Positions 16,149 to 24,543 of a stretch of DNA of 64,000 nucleotides are shown piece by piece. The DNA is taken from positions 36,897 to 100,896 of the forward strand of contig DAIDHN010000003.1 of NCBI GenBank assembly GCA_027459665.1. The letters run 5' to 3'. The notes under the pieces were generated by a model that saw only the letters and a list, made by a program, of their open reading frames with translations, was not told the origin of the DNA and ran no database searches. How positions within the stretch are numbered: position 1 is the first letter of the stretch; each line of letters starts with the position of its first letter. A program made the translations under genes and the position numbers. This DNA comes from Chthonomonadaceae bacterium. Lineage in GTDB: Bacteria > Armatimonadota > Chthonomonadetes > Chthonomonadales > Chthonomonadaceae.

Positions 16149-16700
16149 TTGAAACGTTTTTCTGCACTGCTGGCAGCGCCGGCATTGATGATTGTGGGCA
16201 TTACCGCCCAGGCACAGACGCCCAAAAACATTGTGCAGACAGCAGCTTCGCTGCCACAATTCAGCACCCTGGTGAAAGCGGTGAAAGCAGCAGGTCTGGT
16301 GGAGACCCTGCAAAGCCCTGGTCCTTTCACGGTTTTTGCACCTACCAACAAGGCATTTGAAGCACTGGAAAAGAAAATCGGCGAAAAGAAGCTCAATTTT
16401 ATTCTTGCCCACAAAAAACTCCTGGTTGCTATTCTCACCTATCATGTGCTGCCCGGCAAAGTGATGGCCGCCGATGTGCTGAAGCTGAAAAACGGGGCGA
16501 AGGTAAAAACGGTAGAGGGTTCTGCCATTGTAGTGCATCACAGTTCCAAGGGTGTTTTTGTAGATAGAGCAAAGGTAATCAAAACCGATGTGATGTGCAG
16601 CAACGGGGTAATTCATGTTATCAATGCCGTTATTCTCCCTCCCGATTTGAAAAAGAAAGCCATGGAGTTCATTAAAATGAGCCATACCAAAGTTCATTAA
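16149..16700 (+). CDS. Secreted fasciclin (FAS1)-domain protein
   Basis: 183 residues. Signal peptide (core LLAAPALMIVGITA, cleavage after AQA) followed by one FAS1 domain: NIVQTAASLPQFSTLVKAVKAAGL, PGPFTVFAPTNKAFEAL, YHVLPGKVMAADV, and the H-box region GVIHVINAVILPP. Such proteins act in adhesion at the cell surface. The start is TTG 16149, 7 bases after an AAGGAGAT site; the ATG at 16107 would put charged residues before the signal. A clean terminator follows. Confidence 0.93.
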   Translation: MKRFSALLAAPALMIVGITAQAQTPKNIVQTAASLPQFSTLVKAVKAAGLVETLQSPGPFTVFAPTNKAFEALEKKIGEKKLNFILAHKKLLVAILTYHVLPGKVMAADVLKLKNGAKVKTVEGSAIVVHHSSKGVFVDRAKVIKTDVMCSNGVIHVINAVILPPDLKKKAMEFIKMSHTKVH

Positions 16701-16729
16701 CTGTGCCGGCATAGCAGCGTATTCATCGG

Positions 16730-16757
16730 CGGGCAGACTGCAGAGTCTGCCCGTTTT
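16730..16757 (+). terminator. Intrinsic terminator after the fasciclin gene
   Basis: Perfect 10-bp stem CGGGCAGACT / AGTCTGCCCG with a GCAG loop followed by TTTT. Confidence 0.9.
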
Positions 16758-16864
16758 ACCATCTGTGGTAGAGTGTATATGATTTTTCTGCATTATTTTT
16801 GAAACCTGTCTGCTATACATTGCGTATGCAGTTCAGTAAGTGCGGTCACAGTGCAGGGAGAATG

Positions 16865-17464
16865 ATGAGGACACTCACGCCACTCATGAAGGAAGATGCA
16901 GAACTGGTAAGGCAGACGCTCACAAAAAGCGATCTGAACTCTTACGATTGTCTGGTGAAACGCTACCAGAAACAGGTTTACAATCTTGCGCTGCATACGC
17001 TGGGCAATTCAGAAGATGCCGGTGATGTGGTTCAGGAAACCTTTCTGCGCGCCTACAATAAACTACATACATTCCGACAGGATGCCAGTTTTCTTACATG
17101 GCTCTACAAAATCGCATCCAATCTCTGCATCGACCAGATTAGGGCGCGCAATTCCAGAAGCGCACTCTCTTTGGATGTGGAAACAGGAGAGGGAAGAGAG
17201 CCTGTTGCAGAGAGCCGCACATCCAACCCTGAAAACATTGTGGTGCGCAATAATCTGCAGGAAATAATACAGCGTGAAGTTCTGCAGCTTCCAGAACGGT
17301 ACCGAATGGTAATTGTTATGCGCCACTTGCAGGATATGAGCGTGGAAGAGATAGCAAGAATACTGGAAATACCAGATGGTACGGTTAAAACTCACCTGTT
17401 TCGAGGCAGAGAAATGCTCCGTGAACGCCTCGGTTCCTTACTGGATGTGAATGATGGAAAATAA
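16865..17464 (+). CDS. ECF-type RNA polymerase sigma factor
   Basis: 199 residues. Sigma region 2: YDCLVKRYQKQVYNLALHTLGNSEDAGDVVQETFLRAY with the DAED-like segment and FLTWLYKIASNLCIDQIR; region 4: LPERYRMVIVMRHLQDMSVEEIARIL, GTVKTHLFRGREMLRERL. It is a small group IV (RpoE-like) factor. ATG 16865 is preceded by GGGAG at slightly short spacing; ATG 16862 is also possible. The next gene overlaps by 14 bases and encodes its putative anti-sigma factor, so the pair is translationally coupled. Confidence 0.95.
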   Translation: MRTLTPLMKEDAELVRQTLTKSDLNSYDCLVKRYQKQVYNLALHTLGNSEDAGDVVQETFLRAYNKLHTFRQDASFLTWLYKIASNLCIDQIRARNSRSALSLDVETGEGREPVAESRTSNPENIVVRNNLQEIIQREVLQLPERYRMVIVMRHLQDMSVEEIARILEIPDGTVKTHLFRGREMLRERLGSLLDVNDGK

Positions 17465-18158
17465 ATTTGAACCACTTAAGCCCAAACAGCAGGGCTTTGC
17501 TGGATACCAGCCTTTTGCCCAGACATCTGAAAGCGCTGCAGTGTGCGAGGGAGTACGCAGCAGAATGCAGGAGTTGCTGGAAAATGACGGAAGCGTGTCT
17601 GAGACGCAAACCGTTGCGCTGCACGGCCACCTGGCGGCGTGCGATGCCTGCCGCATGGAGTACCGGCGTCTGCAGATACTGGTGCAGCACCTGAATGCCC
17701 TCTCAAATGGAACTTCTGTACCCGATTTTTCCTTGCAGATACGTCAGCAGCTTCTGCAGCAGCCTTACCTGCGACAATCTGCCGAGCCGACGCTTCAGCC
17801 TGCCTCCCCTGTGATGCAGACGTTGAGCGCGGTACAGCAAAACACCAACACACACACACACGTATCCGACAGGCCGCTATCGCGCGCACCATTGGCTCTG
17901 CTCGCCCTCACAGCCCTGCTGCTTACCCTGTTTCTTCCCGCTTCTCAAACTCTGATTGCAAATAACCTCGAAACACTGCACAATATGTTTCATGCTTCAG
18001 CCTCGTTCTGGGTAGTGCGGCAGATTGCAGCCGGCCCAGAACTGGCGCTCAGGGCAGCGGGATCATTACTCTGGGGGTATGCATTTTATACCCTCCTGCT
18101 GCTTTCAGCTGCACTCTACCTACAAAACAGGCAGCATACTGAAAGCTTTCGGAAATAG
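17451..18158 (+). CDS. Zinc-finger anti-sigma factor, membrane-anchored
   Basis: 235 residues. Residues about 30-75 form a zf-HC2 anti-sigma domain with the zinc motif HLAACDACR (His-x3-Cys-x2-Cys) and a preceding Cys. A Gln/Thr/Pro-rich linker follows, then two membrane helices (about 147-165, LLALTALLLTLFLPA, and near the end, YAFYTLLLLSAALYL). This is the layout of anti-sigma factors that hold the sigma factor at the inner membrane. The linker is encoded by a short CA repeat (17849-17861). It overlaps the sigma gene and is followed after 2 bases by another membrane protein gene. Confidence 0.85.
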   Translation: MMENKFEPLKPKQQGFAGYQPFAQTSESAAVCEGVRSRMQELLENDGSVSETQTVALHGHLAACDACRMEYRRLQILVQHLNALSNGTSVPDFSLQIRQQLLQQPYLRQSAEPTLQPASPVMQTLSAVQQNTNTHTHVSDRPLSRAPLALLALTALLLTLFLPASQTLIANNLETLHNMFHASASFWVVRQIAAGPELALRAAGSLLWGYAFYTLLLLSAALYLQNRQHTESFRK

Positions 18159-18160
18159 CC

Positions 18161-18892
18161 ATGAAACGTGTCATCCTGCCCATACTGCTGATCCTGATCA
18201 TTGTTCCAGGCAAAACTCTTATGGCAGCACCAGAACAAGGCAGGCATCTGGCCGGCGGGCAGACGAGCGGAAGCTTCTCCAGTGAAGGAGGCGCGCTCAT
18301 CTACTCTCCTTTAGGCAGCGGCCAGAATGCTATGACTGCCCCCGCTCCAACTATCCATCAGACTGCAGGCAGGCAGGCAGCAAACACTTTTGCTTCCAGC
18401 CTGTTTTCGCAGGCTCTGCTCACTCTCTGCGGAGTGCTGTACGCCTTTTTTCTCTCTGCCATTTCTGCACGCGCCATGCGCAATTCCACCAGCCTTCTGC
18501 GGCGTAAGCCGCTGCCCATGTTTTTCAGGGGAGGAGTAGTTATTCTGCTGCTTCGATTTGCGCTTGGCATCGGGCTTCACATGCTTCACACTCCGCTGCG
18601 TTTGCTGATGCTGCCGCTGGTGGCTGCCAATGGACTGGCGCTGCTTGCCCTGCTAGGTTACGGCTGGGTCTGCTCTATGGCTATGCTGGGAGGCAAAAAC
18701 CGATCAGGCGCAAATGCTCCTGAAAAATGGTTCAGCGCTGCACTAAAAGGGCTGGCAGGGTTTTTCGTGCTCAATCTGTTTCTCTCTCTCATCGGGCTTG
18801 CCTGGTTTGGAACTGCTCTGGAGTTGTTCTTTGCGCTTGCAGGAACAGGAGCCGCGCTTGCCGGGCGCTTCGGCATGCGCATGCCCGCCTGA
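18161..18892 (+). CDS. Membrane protein of the sigma/anti-sigma operon
   Basis: 243 residues. A signal-peptide-like helix (ILPILLILIIVPG) leads into a Gly/Ser/Ala-rich extracytoplasmic stretch of about 60 residues, then four further membrane helices (about 85-105, 122-140, 146-172, 198-228). No family recognised. Start ATG 18161 comes 2 bases after the anti-sigma stop; it is third in the operon and may be a target or a sensor part of the regulatory unit, which is inference from position. Confidence 0.75.
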   Translation: MKRVILPILLILIIVPGKTLMAAPEQGRHLAGGQTSGSFSSEGGALIYSPLGSGQNAMTAPAPTIHQTAGRQAANTFASSLFSQALLTLCGVLYAFFLSAISARAMRNSTSLLRRKPLPMFFRGGVVILLLRFALGIGLHMLHTPLRLLMLPLVAANGLALLALLGYGWVCSMAMLGGKNRSGANAPEKWFSAALKGLAGFFVLNLFLSLIGLAWFGTALELFFALAGTGAALAGRFGMRMPA

Positions 18893-18902
18893 GCAAAAAA
18901 AA

Positions 18903-18927
18903 CGCCGAAGTATTTGTCACTTCGGCG
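18903..18927 (-). terminator. Perfect hairpin with T-tail on the minus strand
   Basis: Nine-bp stem CGCCGAAGT / ACTTCGGCG with a 7-base loop. Read on the minus strand it is followed by eight T residues (18902-18895). On the plus strand, where the upstream operon ends 10 bases before, no T-tract follows. It may stop plus-strand transcription weakly. The flank 18928-19179 contains no gene that I can support, only a TATACT at about 19075 for lpdA. Confidence 0.75.
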
Positions 18928-19179
18928 ATAATAAAAGGAAGCTGCATTCTACTTGATATGGCACTTTTTTTGTTGTGTTAATCGCGAAAAAAGTTCAATT
19001 CACATCTTTTCCCGCTGGCGCGCCACTCATAAACTACCCGCTCTCTTCCCCTTCCCATGCATCTGTATGTGCTATACTGTAAAGCATAATCTGGAATACT
19101 CATTTCACTGCGGCACAAAATTTACGCTGCCGCAATACGGCAGAAATGGGCGCTCAGCCCGAAGCCACAGGAGCATGGA

Positions 19180-20649
19180 ATGGCCTCAACAGCATTCGAC
19201 GCAGATATTCTCATCATTGGTTCTGGACCGGGCGGCTATGTAGCCGCCATACGCGCCGCACAGCTGGGCGCACGCACTGTTTGTGTAGAAAAGCATGCTG
19301 CAGAATGGGGGGGTACCTGCCTCAACTGGGGCTGTATTCCCACTAAAACACTCATCTCAAGCGTAGAACGCCTGCACCAGGTTCGTCATGCCGATGCAAT
19401 GGGTATTCTTGTACAGGGTGAAGTAGGCTACGATTTTGGCAAAATAATGGAACGCAAGCAGAAAGTGGTTACTACCCTGCGAGGGGGAGTGCAGGCGCTG
19501 CTCAAATCTAACCACGTAAAGCAGGTAGTGGGAACAGCCCGCTTTATTGATGCGCATACTATGGAAGTGCTGAAAGAAGACGGTTCAAGCGAGCAGATAA
19601 GCGCCGACAAAATCATTATTGCCACCGGTTCCACCCCCATCATTCCCCCGATCCCCGGCCTGGAAAGAATGCCCGCCGATGAGAGGGGCAAAAGCTCTAA
19701 CGGCATCTGGACTTCAGATGAGGCGGTGTACGCGACAGAATGCCCCGGCAGAATGCTCATTATGGGGGCAGGCGCGGTGGGCCTCGAATTTGGCTTCACC
19801 TTCCGCGGTATGGGAGCCGAAGTAACGGTGGTGGAAATCGCTCCCGAAATACTGCCAGCCTGCGACAGCGAAGTGGCGGCAGAACTGCGTAAATCGCTTA
19901 AAAAGCAGGGTATTCAGATACTCACCTCCGCCAAAGTGACTCGGGTAGAACAAACACCGCAGTGCAGAATTGTGCATGTTGAACAGGCGGATGGCAAAAC
20001 GCTCACGATCGAAGTGGATGTGGTGCTGTGCGGCGCGGGACGCAAGCCATTCTTCGACGGCCTGAACATAGAAGCAGCAGGGGTGACCGCTGAAACAGAA
20101 GGCCCGCTCTCGCGAAGAGGCATCAGGGTAGATGACTATCTGCGTACCAGCTGCGAAAACATTTATGCCATTGGCGATGTAACCGGAAAAATGCTGCTGG
20201 CGCATCTCAGCTCTCATATGGGCATTGTGGCGGCGGAAAATGCAATGGGCCACACCGTGAAAATGGATTACCGCGCTGTACCCGCCCCCATCTACACAAA
20301 CCCGGAAGTAGCCTCGGCAGGCATCACCGAAGAAGAGGCGCGCACTCGCGGCTATGATGTAATTACCGGCCGCTTCCCCTTCCGCCCGCTGGGCCGCGCT
20401 ATGGCGCTCAATGAGCAGGAAGGTCTGGTAAAAGTGGTGGCCGAACGCAAATACGGCGAAATACTGGGGGTTCACATTGTTGGCCCCTGGGCAACAGAAA
20501 TGATACACGAGGCAGTAATCGCCATCAAGCTGGAAGCAACTGTTGAAGAACTGATGACCGCAATACATGCCCACCCAACACTCTCTGAAGCCATGGGCGA
20601 GGCGGCACTGGATGTATACGGCAACGCCATTCATAAAATGCGCAAATAA
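19180..20649 (+). CDS. lpdA: Dihydrolipoamide dehydrogenase (E3)
   Basis: 489 residues. FAD/NAD-dependent disulphide oxidoreductase that reoxidises lipoamide in 2-oxoacid dehydrogenase or glycine cleavage complexes. N-terminal FAD fold ILIIGSGPGGYVAA, redox pair Cys47/Cys52 in GGTCLNWGCIPTK, NAD fold LIMGAGAVGLEFG, second FAD motif YAIGDVTGKMLLAH and dimer-interface HAHPTLSEAMGEAA with the catalytic His-Glu dyad. Start ATG 19180 has AGGAG upstream; no E1/E2 genes are adjacent. The BMP-type lipoprotein gene follows after 18 bases. Confidence 0.95.
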   Translation: MASTAFDADILIIGSGPGGYVAAIRAAQLGARTVCVEKHAAEWGGTCLNWGCIPTKTLISSVERLHQVRHADAMGILVQGEVGYDFGKIMERKQKVVTTLRGGVQALLKSNHVKQVVGTARFIDAHTMEVLKEDGSSEQISADKIIIATGSTPIIPPIPGLERMPADERGKSSNGIWTSDEAVYATECPGRMLIMGAGAVGLEFGFTFRGMGAEVTVVEIAPEILPACDSEVAAELRKSLKKQGIQILTSAKVTRVEQTPQCRIVHVEQADGKTLTIEVDVVLCGAGRKPFFDGLNIEAAGVTAETEGPLSRRGIRVDDYLRTSCENIYAIGDVTGKMLLAHLSSHMGIVAAENAMGHTVKMDYRAVPAPIYTNPEVASAGITEEEARTRGYDVITGRFPFRPLGRAMALNEQEGLVKVVAERKYGEILGVHIVGPWATEMIHEAVIAIKLEATVEELMTAIHAHPTLSEAMGEAALDVYGNAIHKMRK

Positions 20650-20667
20650 GCGCTGGAGGAAAACCTC

Positions 20668-21717
20668 TTGCAAACATTTCCCCCGCTGAGTCGACGGCGC
20701 ATTCTGGCATACGGAGCCGCAAGCCTGCTTGCACTGGCAGGCTGCGGCGTGAAGCACGCTGGCGGTTTTGCAGCGCTCGTACTCGACATGGGCGGCCCCG
20801 ACGACCATTCGTTCAACGAAGGGGCAGTGCATGGGCTGAGAATGGGCCGCCAGAAACTGAACCTGCCCAAAAGCCAAACAAAATGGGTGGAATCGAACAG
20901 CCCTTCCGATTACCAGCCAAACCTTACTGCTCTGGCATCCGCCCCCTACCAGGTGGTGTTTGCCATTGGGTACGCCATGTTCAGTGCGCTCAAGGAGGTA
21001 GCTCCCCGCTACCCAAAAGTGAAATTCGCTATTGTAGATGACGATGCCCCTCCTTTTCCTAACTGCGAGGGCCTCACATTCAAAGAGCAGGAAGGCTCTT
21101 TTCTGGCGGGCTATCTGGCCGCCTCGGTAAGCAAAACCAAAAAAATTGGCTTCGTAGGCGGCCAGCAAATCCCGCTCATAGAGAAATTTCAGGCCGGTTA
21201 TACCGCTGGTGCAAAAACCGCCGACCCCGCTGTGGTGGTTACTGCAACCTACACCGGCGACTGGAATGACGAAACCAAAGGGAGAAGCCAGGCTGCTCAG
21301 CAGTTCAACGCTGGCGACGATATTATCTACCAGGCGGCTGGCAAAGCAGGGCTTGGGGTGATTGAAGAAGCGAAAGCGAGAGGCAAAGGCTTCTATGCTA
21401 TTGGTGTTGATATGGATCAGGATGCACTGGCTCCGGGAAGCGTGCTTACCAGCATGGTAAAACATGTCGACGTAGCTGTAATGGACACCATGGTGCGCCT
21501 GAAAAACGGACAGTTTGATGCAGGCACGCATATCTATGGCCTGAAAGACGGCGGCATTGGCCTTTCTCCTATGCGCTACACCAAACAGGATGTGCCGCCA
21601 GGCGTGCTGGCTCGCCTGCAAACACTCACTCAGATGATGGAAAACGGAACCCTCAAAGCGCCAGTCACCATGCAGGAGGCAGCTGCATTTCATCCCCCTG
21701 CCCTCCCCTCCTCCTGA
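20668..21717 (+). CDS. BMP-family substrate-binding lipoprotein
   Basis: 349 residues, TTG start 20668 after a GGAGGAAAA site. An RRR-containing signal with lipobox LAGC (twin-arginine-like RRRILAYG) anchors the protein at Cys28. The PnrA/BmpA/Med fold is shown by LDMGGPDDHSFNEGAVHGL, QVVFAIGYAMFSAL, EGSFLAGYLAASVSKT, KIGFVGGQQIPLIEKFQAGYTAG and AIGVDMDQDALAPG. The relatives bind nucleosides for ABC import; no ATPase or permease gene is adjacent, so it may be an orphan receptor. Confidence 0.9.
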   Translation: MQTFPPLSRRRILAYGAASLLALAGCGVKHAGGFAALVLDMGGPDDHSFNEGAVHGLRMGRQKLNLPKSQTKWVESNSPSDYQPNLTALASAPYQVVFAIGYAMFSALKEVAPRYPKVKFAIVDDDAPPFPNCEGLTFKEQEGSFLAGYLAASVSKTKKIGFVGGQQIPLIEKFQAGYTAGAKTADPAVVVTATYTGDWNDETKGRSQAAQQFNAGDDIIYQAAGKAGLGVIEEAKARGKGFYAIGVDMDQDALAPGSVLTSMVKHVDVAVMDTMVRLKNGQFDAGTHIYGLKDGGIGLSPMRYTKQDVPPGVLARLQTLTQMMENGTLKAPVTMQEAAAFHPPALPSS

Positions 21718-21724
21718 ATTTTGC

Positions 21725-21797
21725 GCCTGCCTTCTGCTGTGCCTCAAGCACGCAGGGCAGGCATGTGTGCAGACTGCACTCAAGTGCAGATGCACAC
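21725..21797 (+). terminator. Two tandem strong hairpins after the BMP gene
   Basis: Hairpin 1 (21725-21762) has three stacked stems GCCTGCC/GGCAGGC, CTGC/GCAG and GTGC/GCAC with bulges of 2 and 1. Hairpin 2 (21765-21797) has GTGTGCA/TGCACAC and CTGCAC/GTGCAG around TCAA. No T-tract follows either, so they may be T-less terminators, RNA stabilisers or a protein-binding pair. Confidence 0.5.
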
Positions 21798-22186
21798 TTC
21801 ACCCCTCTGCAGCATCACCTGCCCGCACACCACCGCATTTTTCACGACAAAATAAAAGCATCTTTCAAGTACATTAAGAACTATTCATAAAGTATAGTTT
21901 TACAAGACATTTTCCCGTTTGCAAGATACAAAATAGCAGTAAAAGTCAAAAATAATGTGAGAAAAGCAGTATTTTAGCTTCATTATATAGGTGTGTTGTG
22001 TGCTTTGTCGTTACAGACCTGTATCTCTGACCTGTCAGGCGCCGCCTAATAATCAGCCATCTCTGCGCAAAGTGCCCTGGTAATGCACACTGTGCAGTAC
22101 TGCAGCAGGCAGTAAAACCACCTGGCAGTGTGAGGGGGCGGCAGCATTATTTTTAGGAACATGTAAACATTGAAGGACATTGAGCC
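21798..22186. other. AT-rich intergenic region before the sigma-TPR gene
   Basis: About 390 bases without a gene. 21840-21990 is notably AT-rich and should contain the promoter of the 22187 gene, but I cannot pick one pair of hexamers over others. Confidence 0.4.
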
Positions 22187-24331
22187 ATGAACCTGAAACA
22201 GTTGAGCAATGTAAGGTTGCTGCAGGCTGCACAAAATGGTCATCAGCCAGCCTATTGGGAACTTTGGCAAAGGCTGGCGCCGCAGGTGCAAAGGCAGGTA
22301 TCGTGTACTGTTCAAAACCGCGATGACATAGAAGACATTGTACAGGAAGTGCAGAACAAGGTACGAGATTCTATACTGGTTAGGCGTCACACAATACGAA
22401 CCCTGCAAAGCTGGCTGCACACGGTTGTCAAAAATGTATGCAATGACTACTTCAAAGATAAGAACCGTGAAATTGTATTGCCACTGTACCAGTTGGAAGC
22501 CTGCATTGCCGAGCTGAAACAGTATGAACAGGCGCAGCTTCTTGAAAAAAGCCAGAACCTTGATGAAATAATGCAGTATGTGCATTCGCTGCCAGGCCGC
22601 TTTCGTTCTTTTTTTATCATGCGAAAAATTGAAAAACTCTCGTATGATGAAATTGCCCGGATTACCTCAATGTCTACACATGCAGTAGAACAGCGCGTCT
22701 ATCTGGCAGAATGCAGACTGCGCAGACTGATCAAAGGAGAATGCAGGCTATGGGTTGAAGACAGTTTGAACAGGCAGATAACCCATGTCAGATTTGCCCC
22801 CGTACTTATCAAAAATCAGGGCATTCACAGTCTGCGTGTACACATGGCAGACAGGGTGCCACTCCGATCGGTGCGTGTAAGCACCATACAGTCTCAAATG
22901 GAGAAACATCCTGGAGGATGGAGACCACTCCTCGAACTTGCCGACATACATTTTGCCACTGGCCAGTGGGAATCTGCTGCAGGCGAATATAAGCAGGTCT
23001 TATCTATACAGCCAAACCAGATGACTGTCTGGCTTCGACTCGGTAGGATATACCGTGAAACCGGCAACACAGAGGCTGCTGTTGAAACCTACCGTCAGGC
23101 TCGTGTTATAGCGCCAACAACAGCTTGCAGACTGCATTGTGAGGCATGGATTGCAGTATGTAACGATCGTATTGCCTGCGCTGTCGAACTCTTCAAACGA
23201 GCTGCTCAACACGACAAAAACAATCCGGCGTACTGGCATGACCTTGGGTTTATTGCACGTGACCAGCAACTAGACATGCTTTCGGTAGAAGCATTTGACC
23301 ATGCACTGGAGATTGACCGAAATGATATGGTTGCTCTGGCAGGCAGCCATGACGCACTGCATAACCTAGATCGCAATGCTGAACTGATTTCACGGCTGTA
23401 CCGAGCCGTCAGCCTCAATGAAAATGACCCGACGGCATTGAAACTGCTGGCAGTGCATCGATGCGAGAACGGGTTTGTATGGAATACAGAAGGCAAAAAA
23501 ACCTTGCAGCTTGCCAGAAGAGCGGTGCAGAATGCCCCTCACTCTACAGAAGCCTACGAATCGCTGTGCAATTACTACTACTCCCGCGGCAGATATTACA
23601 AGGAAGTCGGTTTATGGGAGTCATTTCTGAATGATCACCCTGCAGATTCTCGTGCCTGGCGAAAGTATGCACGTGCCCTGCTTAAAACAGCACGCGTGGT
23701 TGATGCAAACCAGGCAATGCAGCGTTCTTTGGATATTGCAGGCGATAATTTCTTTGTACTGCTGGATGCCTGTGATTTTGCAGCAGAGCAGGGTGATGCA
23801 GTTACAACACAAACATGCATTCAGAATCTGCTGCACAGGTACCCCGATTTCTGGCAAACGTATACTATTTCAGGGTATGCACTGGCAGTCTGCCTGCATC
23901 AGCCTGCACAAGGTTGCAATGTTGCCCGTCGTGCAGTAGAGATGCATCCTGAAGTACCAAGAACATGGCGCCAGTATGCAGAAGTGCTGTGGGCTGCAGA
24001 GAGAAAAACTGAGGCAGTAGCTGCACAGGAAAAAGCCTTCCATGTTACCCAGGGTCTGCGTCATCCCAGGTATACGCTGGATATTGCAAAAAGATGTCTG
24101 CTCACCAATCAACAGAATGAAGGCAGAAACTGGCTGCATGCTGTGCTGGAAGACGCTGACCAGTGGAGGTGCGTAAGCCCCACAATGGCTCTGTTTTTCA
24201 AGGCGCAAGCGCTGGAACTGCTTGGCTGCACATCTGCACTGCAGACTTATGAAGAGGCTCTGCAGCTGGGATTACTGCAGCACGATGAGCTGATCTGCCT
24301 GCGTAAAAAAATACAGGCAATGCGCAAATAG
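22187..24331 (+). CDS. ECF-like sigma factor fused to a long TPR array
   Basis: 714 residues. Residues 1-175 are a sigma-70-like module: AYWELWQRLAPQVQRQV and DIEDIVQEVQNKV (region 2), LQSWLHTVVKNVCNDYFKDK, then LPGRFRSFFIMRKIEKLSYDEIARI and THAVEQRVYLAECRLRRL (region 4). From about residue 230 to the end run at least ten TPR helix pairs (WESAAGEYKQVLSIQPN, TEAAVETYRQARVIAPT and so on). No membrane segment. TPR fusions of this kind suggest that the sigma factor is controlled by, or assembled with, a protein partner. No anti-sigma gene is adjacent; exported-protein genes follow on the same strand and could be its targets, which is inference. Confidence 0.9.
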   Translation: MNLKQLSNVRLLQAAQNGHQPAYWELWQRLAPQVQRQVSCTVQNRDDIEDIVQEVQNKVRDSILVRRHTIRTLQSWLHTVVKNVCNDYFKDKNREIVLPLYQLEACIAELKQYEQAQLLEKSQNLDEIMQYVHSLPGRFRSFFIMRKIEKLSYDEIARITSMSTHAVEQRVYLAECRLRRLIKGECRLWVEDSLNRQITHVRFAPVLIKNQGIHSLRVHMADRVPLRSVRVSTIQSQMEKHPGGWRPLLELADIHFATGQWESAAGEYKQVLSIQPNQMTVWLRLGRIYRETGNTEAAVETYRQARVIAPTTACRLHCEAWIAVCNDRIACAVELFKRAAQHDKNNPAYWHDLGFIARDQQLDMLSVEAFDHALEIDRNDMVALAGSHDALHNLDRNAELISRLYRAVSLNENDPTALKLLAVHRCENGFVWNTEGKKTLQLARRAVQNAPHSTEAYESLCNYYYSRGRYYKEVGLWESFLNDHPADSRAWRKYARALLKTARVVDANQAMQRSLDIAGDNFFVLLDACDFAAEQGDAVTTQTCIQNLLHRYPDFWQTYTISGYALAVCLHQPAQGCNVARRAVEMHPEVPRTWRQYAEVLWAAERKTEAVAAQEKAFHVTQGLRHPRYTLDIAKRCLLTNQQNEGRNWLHAVLEDADQWRCVSPTMALFFKAQALELLGCTSALQTYEEALQLGLLQHDELICLRKKIQAMRK

Positions 24332-24543
24332 ACCCATAGCGCAATAACATACAATTTGCTTGCCCTTGATGATTAAAAGTGTATTTACTCAGCCCAAAAG
24401 TCATTATTACCGTGAAAACAACCATCTCCTGCGGGTCTTATAATCGAGACATTCCAGATTAGCATAGTTTGTTGCACGGCGCTTTTACCATGCATGAACA
24501 ATCTGGTTACCCACAATTTCTGACTGCAAAGGAGATCACAAAA
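24332..24543. other. Intergenic region with possible promoter
   Basis: A TATAAT at about 24438-24443 precedes the secreted-protein gene by 100 bases; nothing else recognised. Confidence 0.35.

Noticed and set aside
19714..21795. A 693-codon open frame on the minus strand opposite lpdA and the BMP gene
   Set aside because: It is the mirror of two well-identified plus-strand genes; its translation is rich in His, Cys and Phe without domains.
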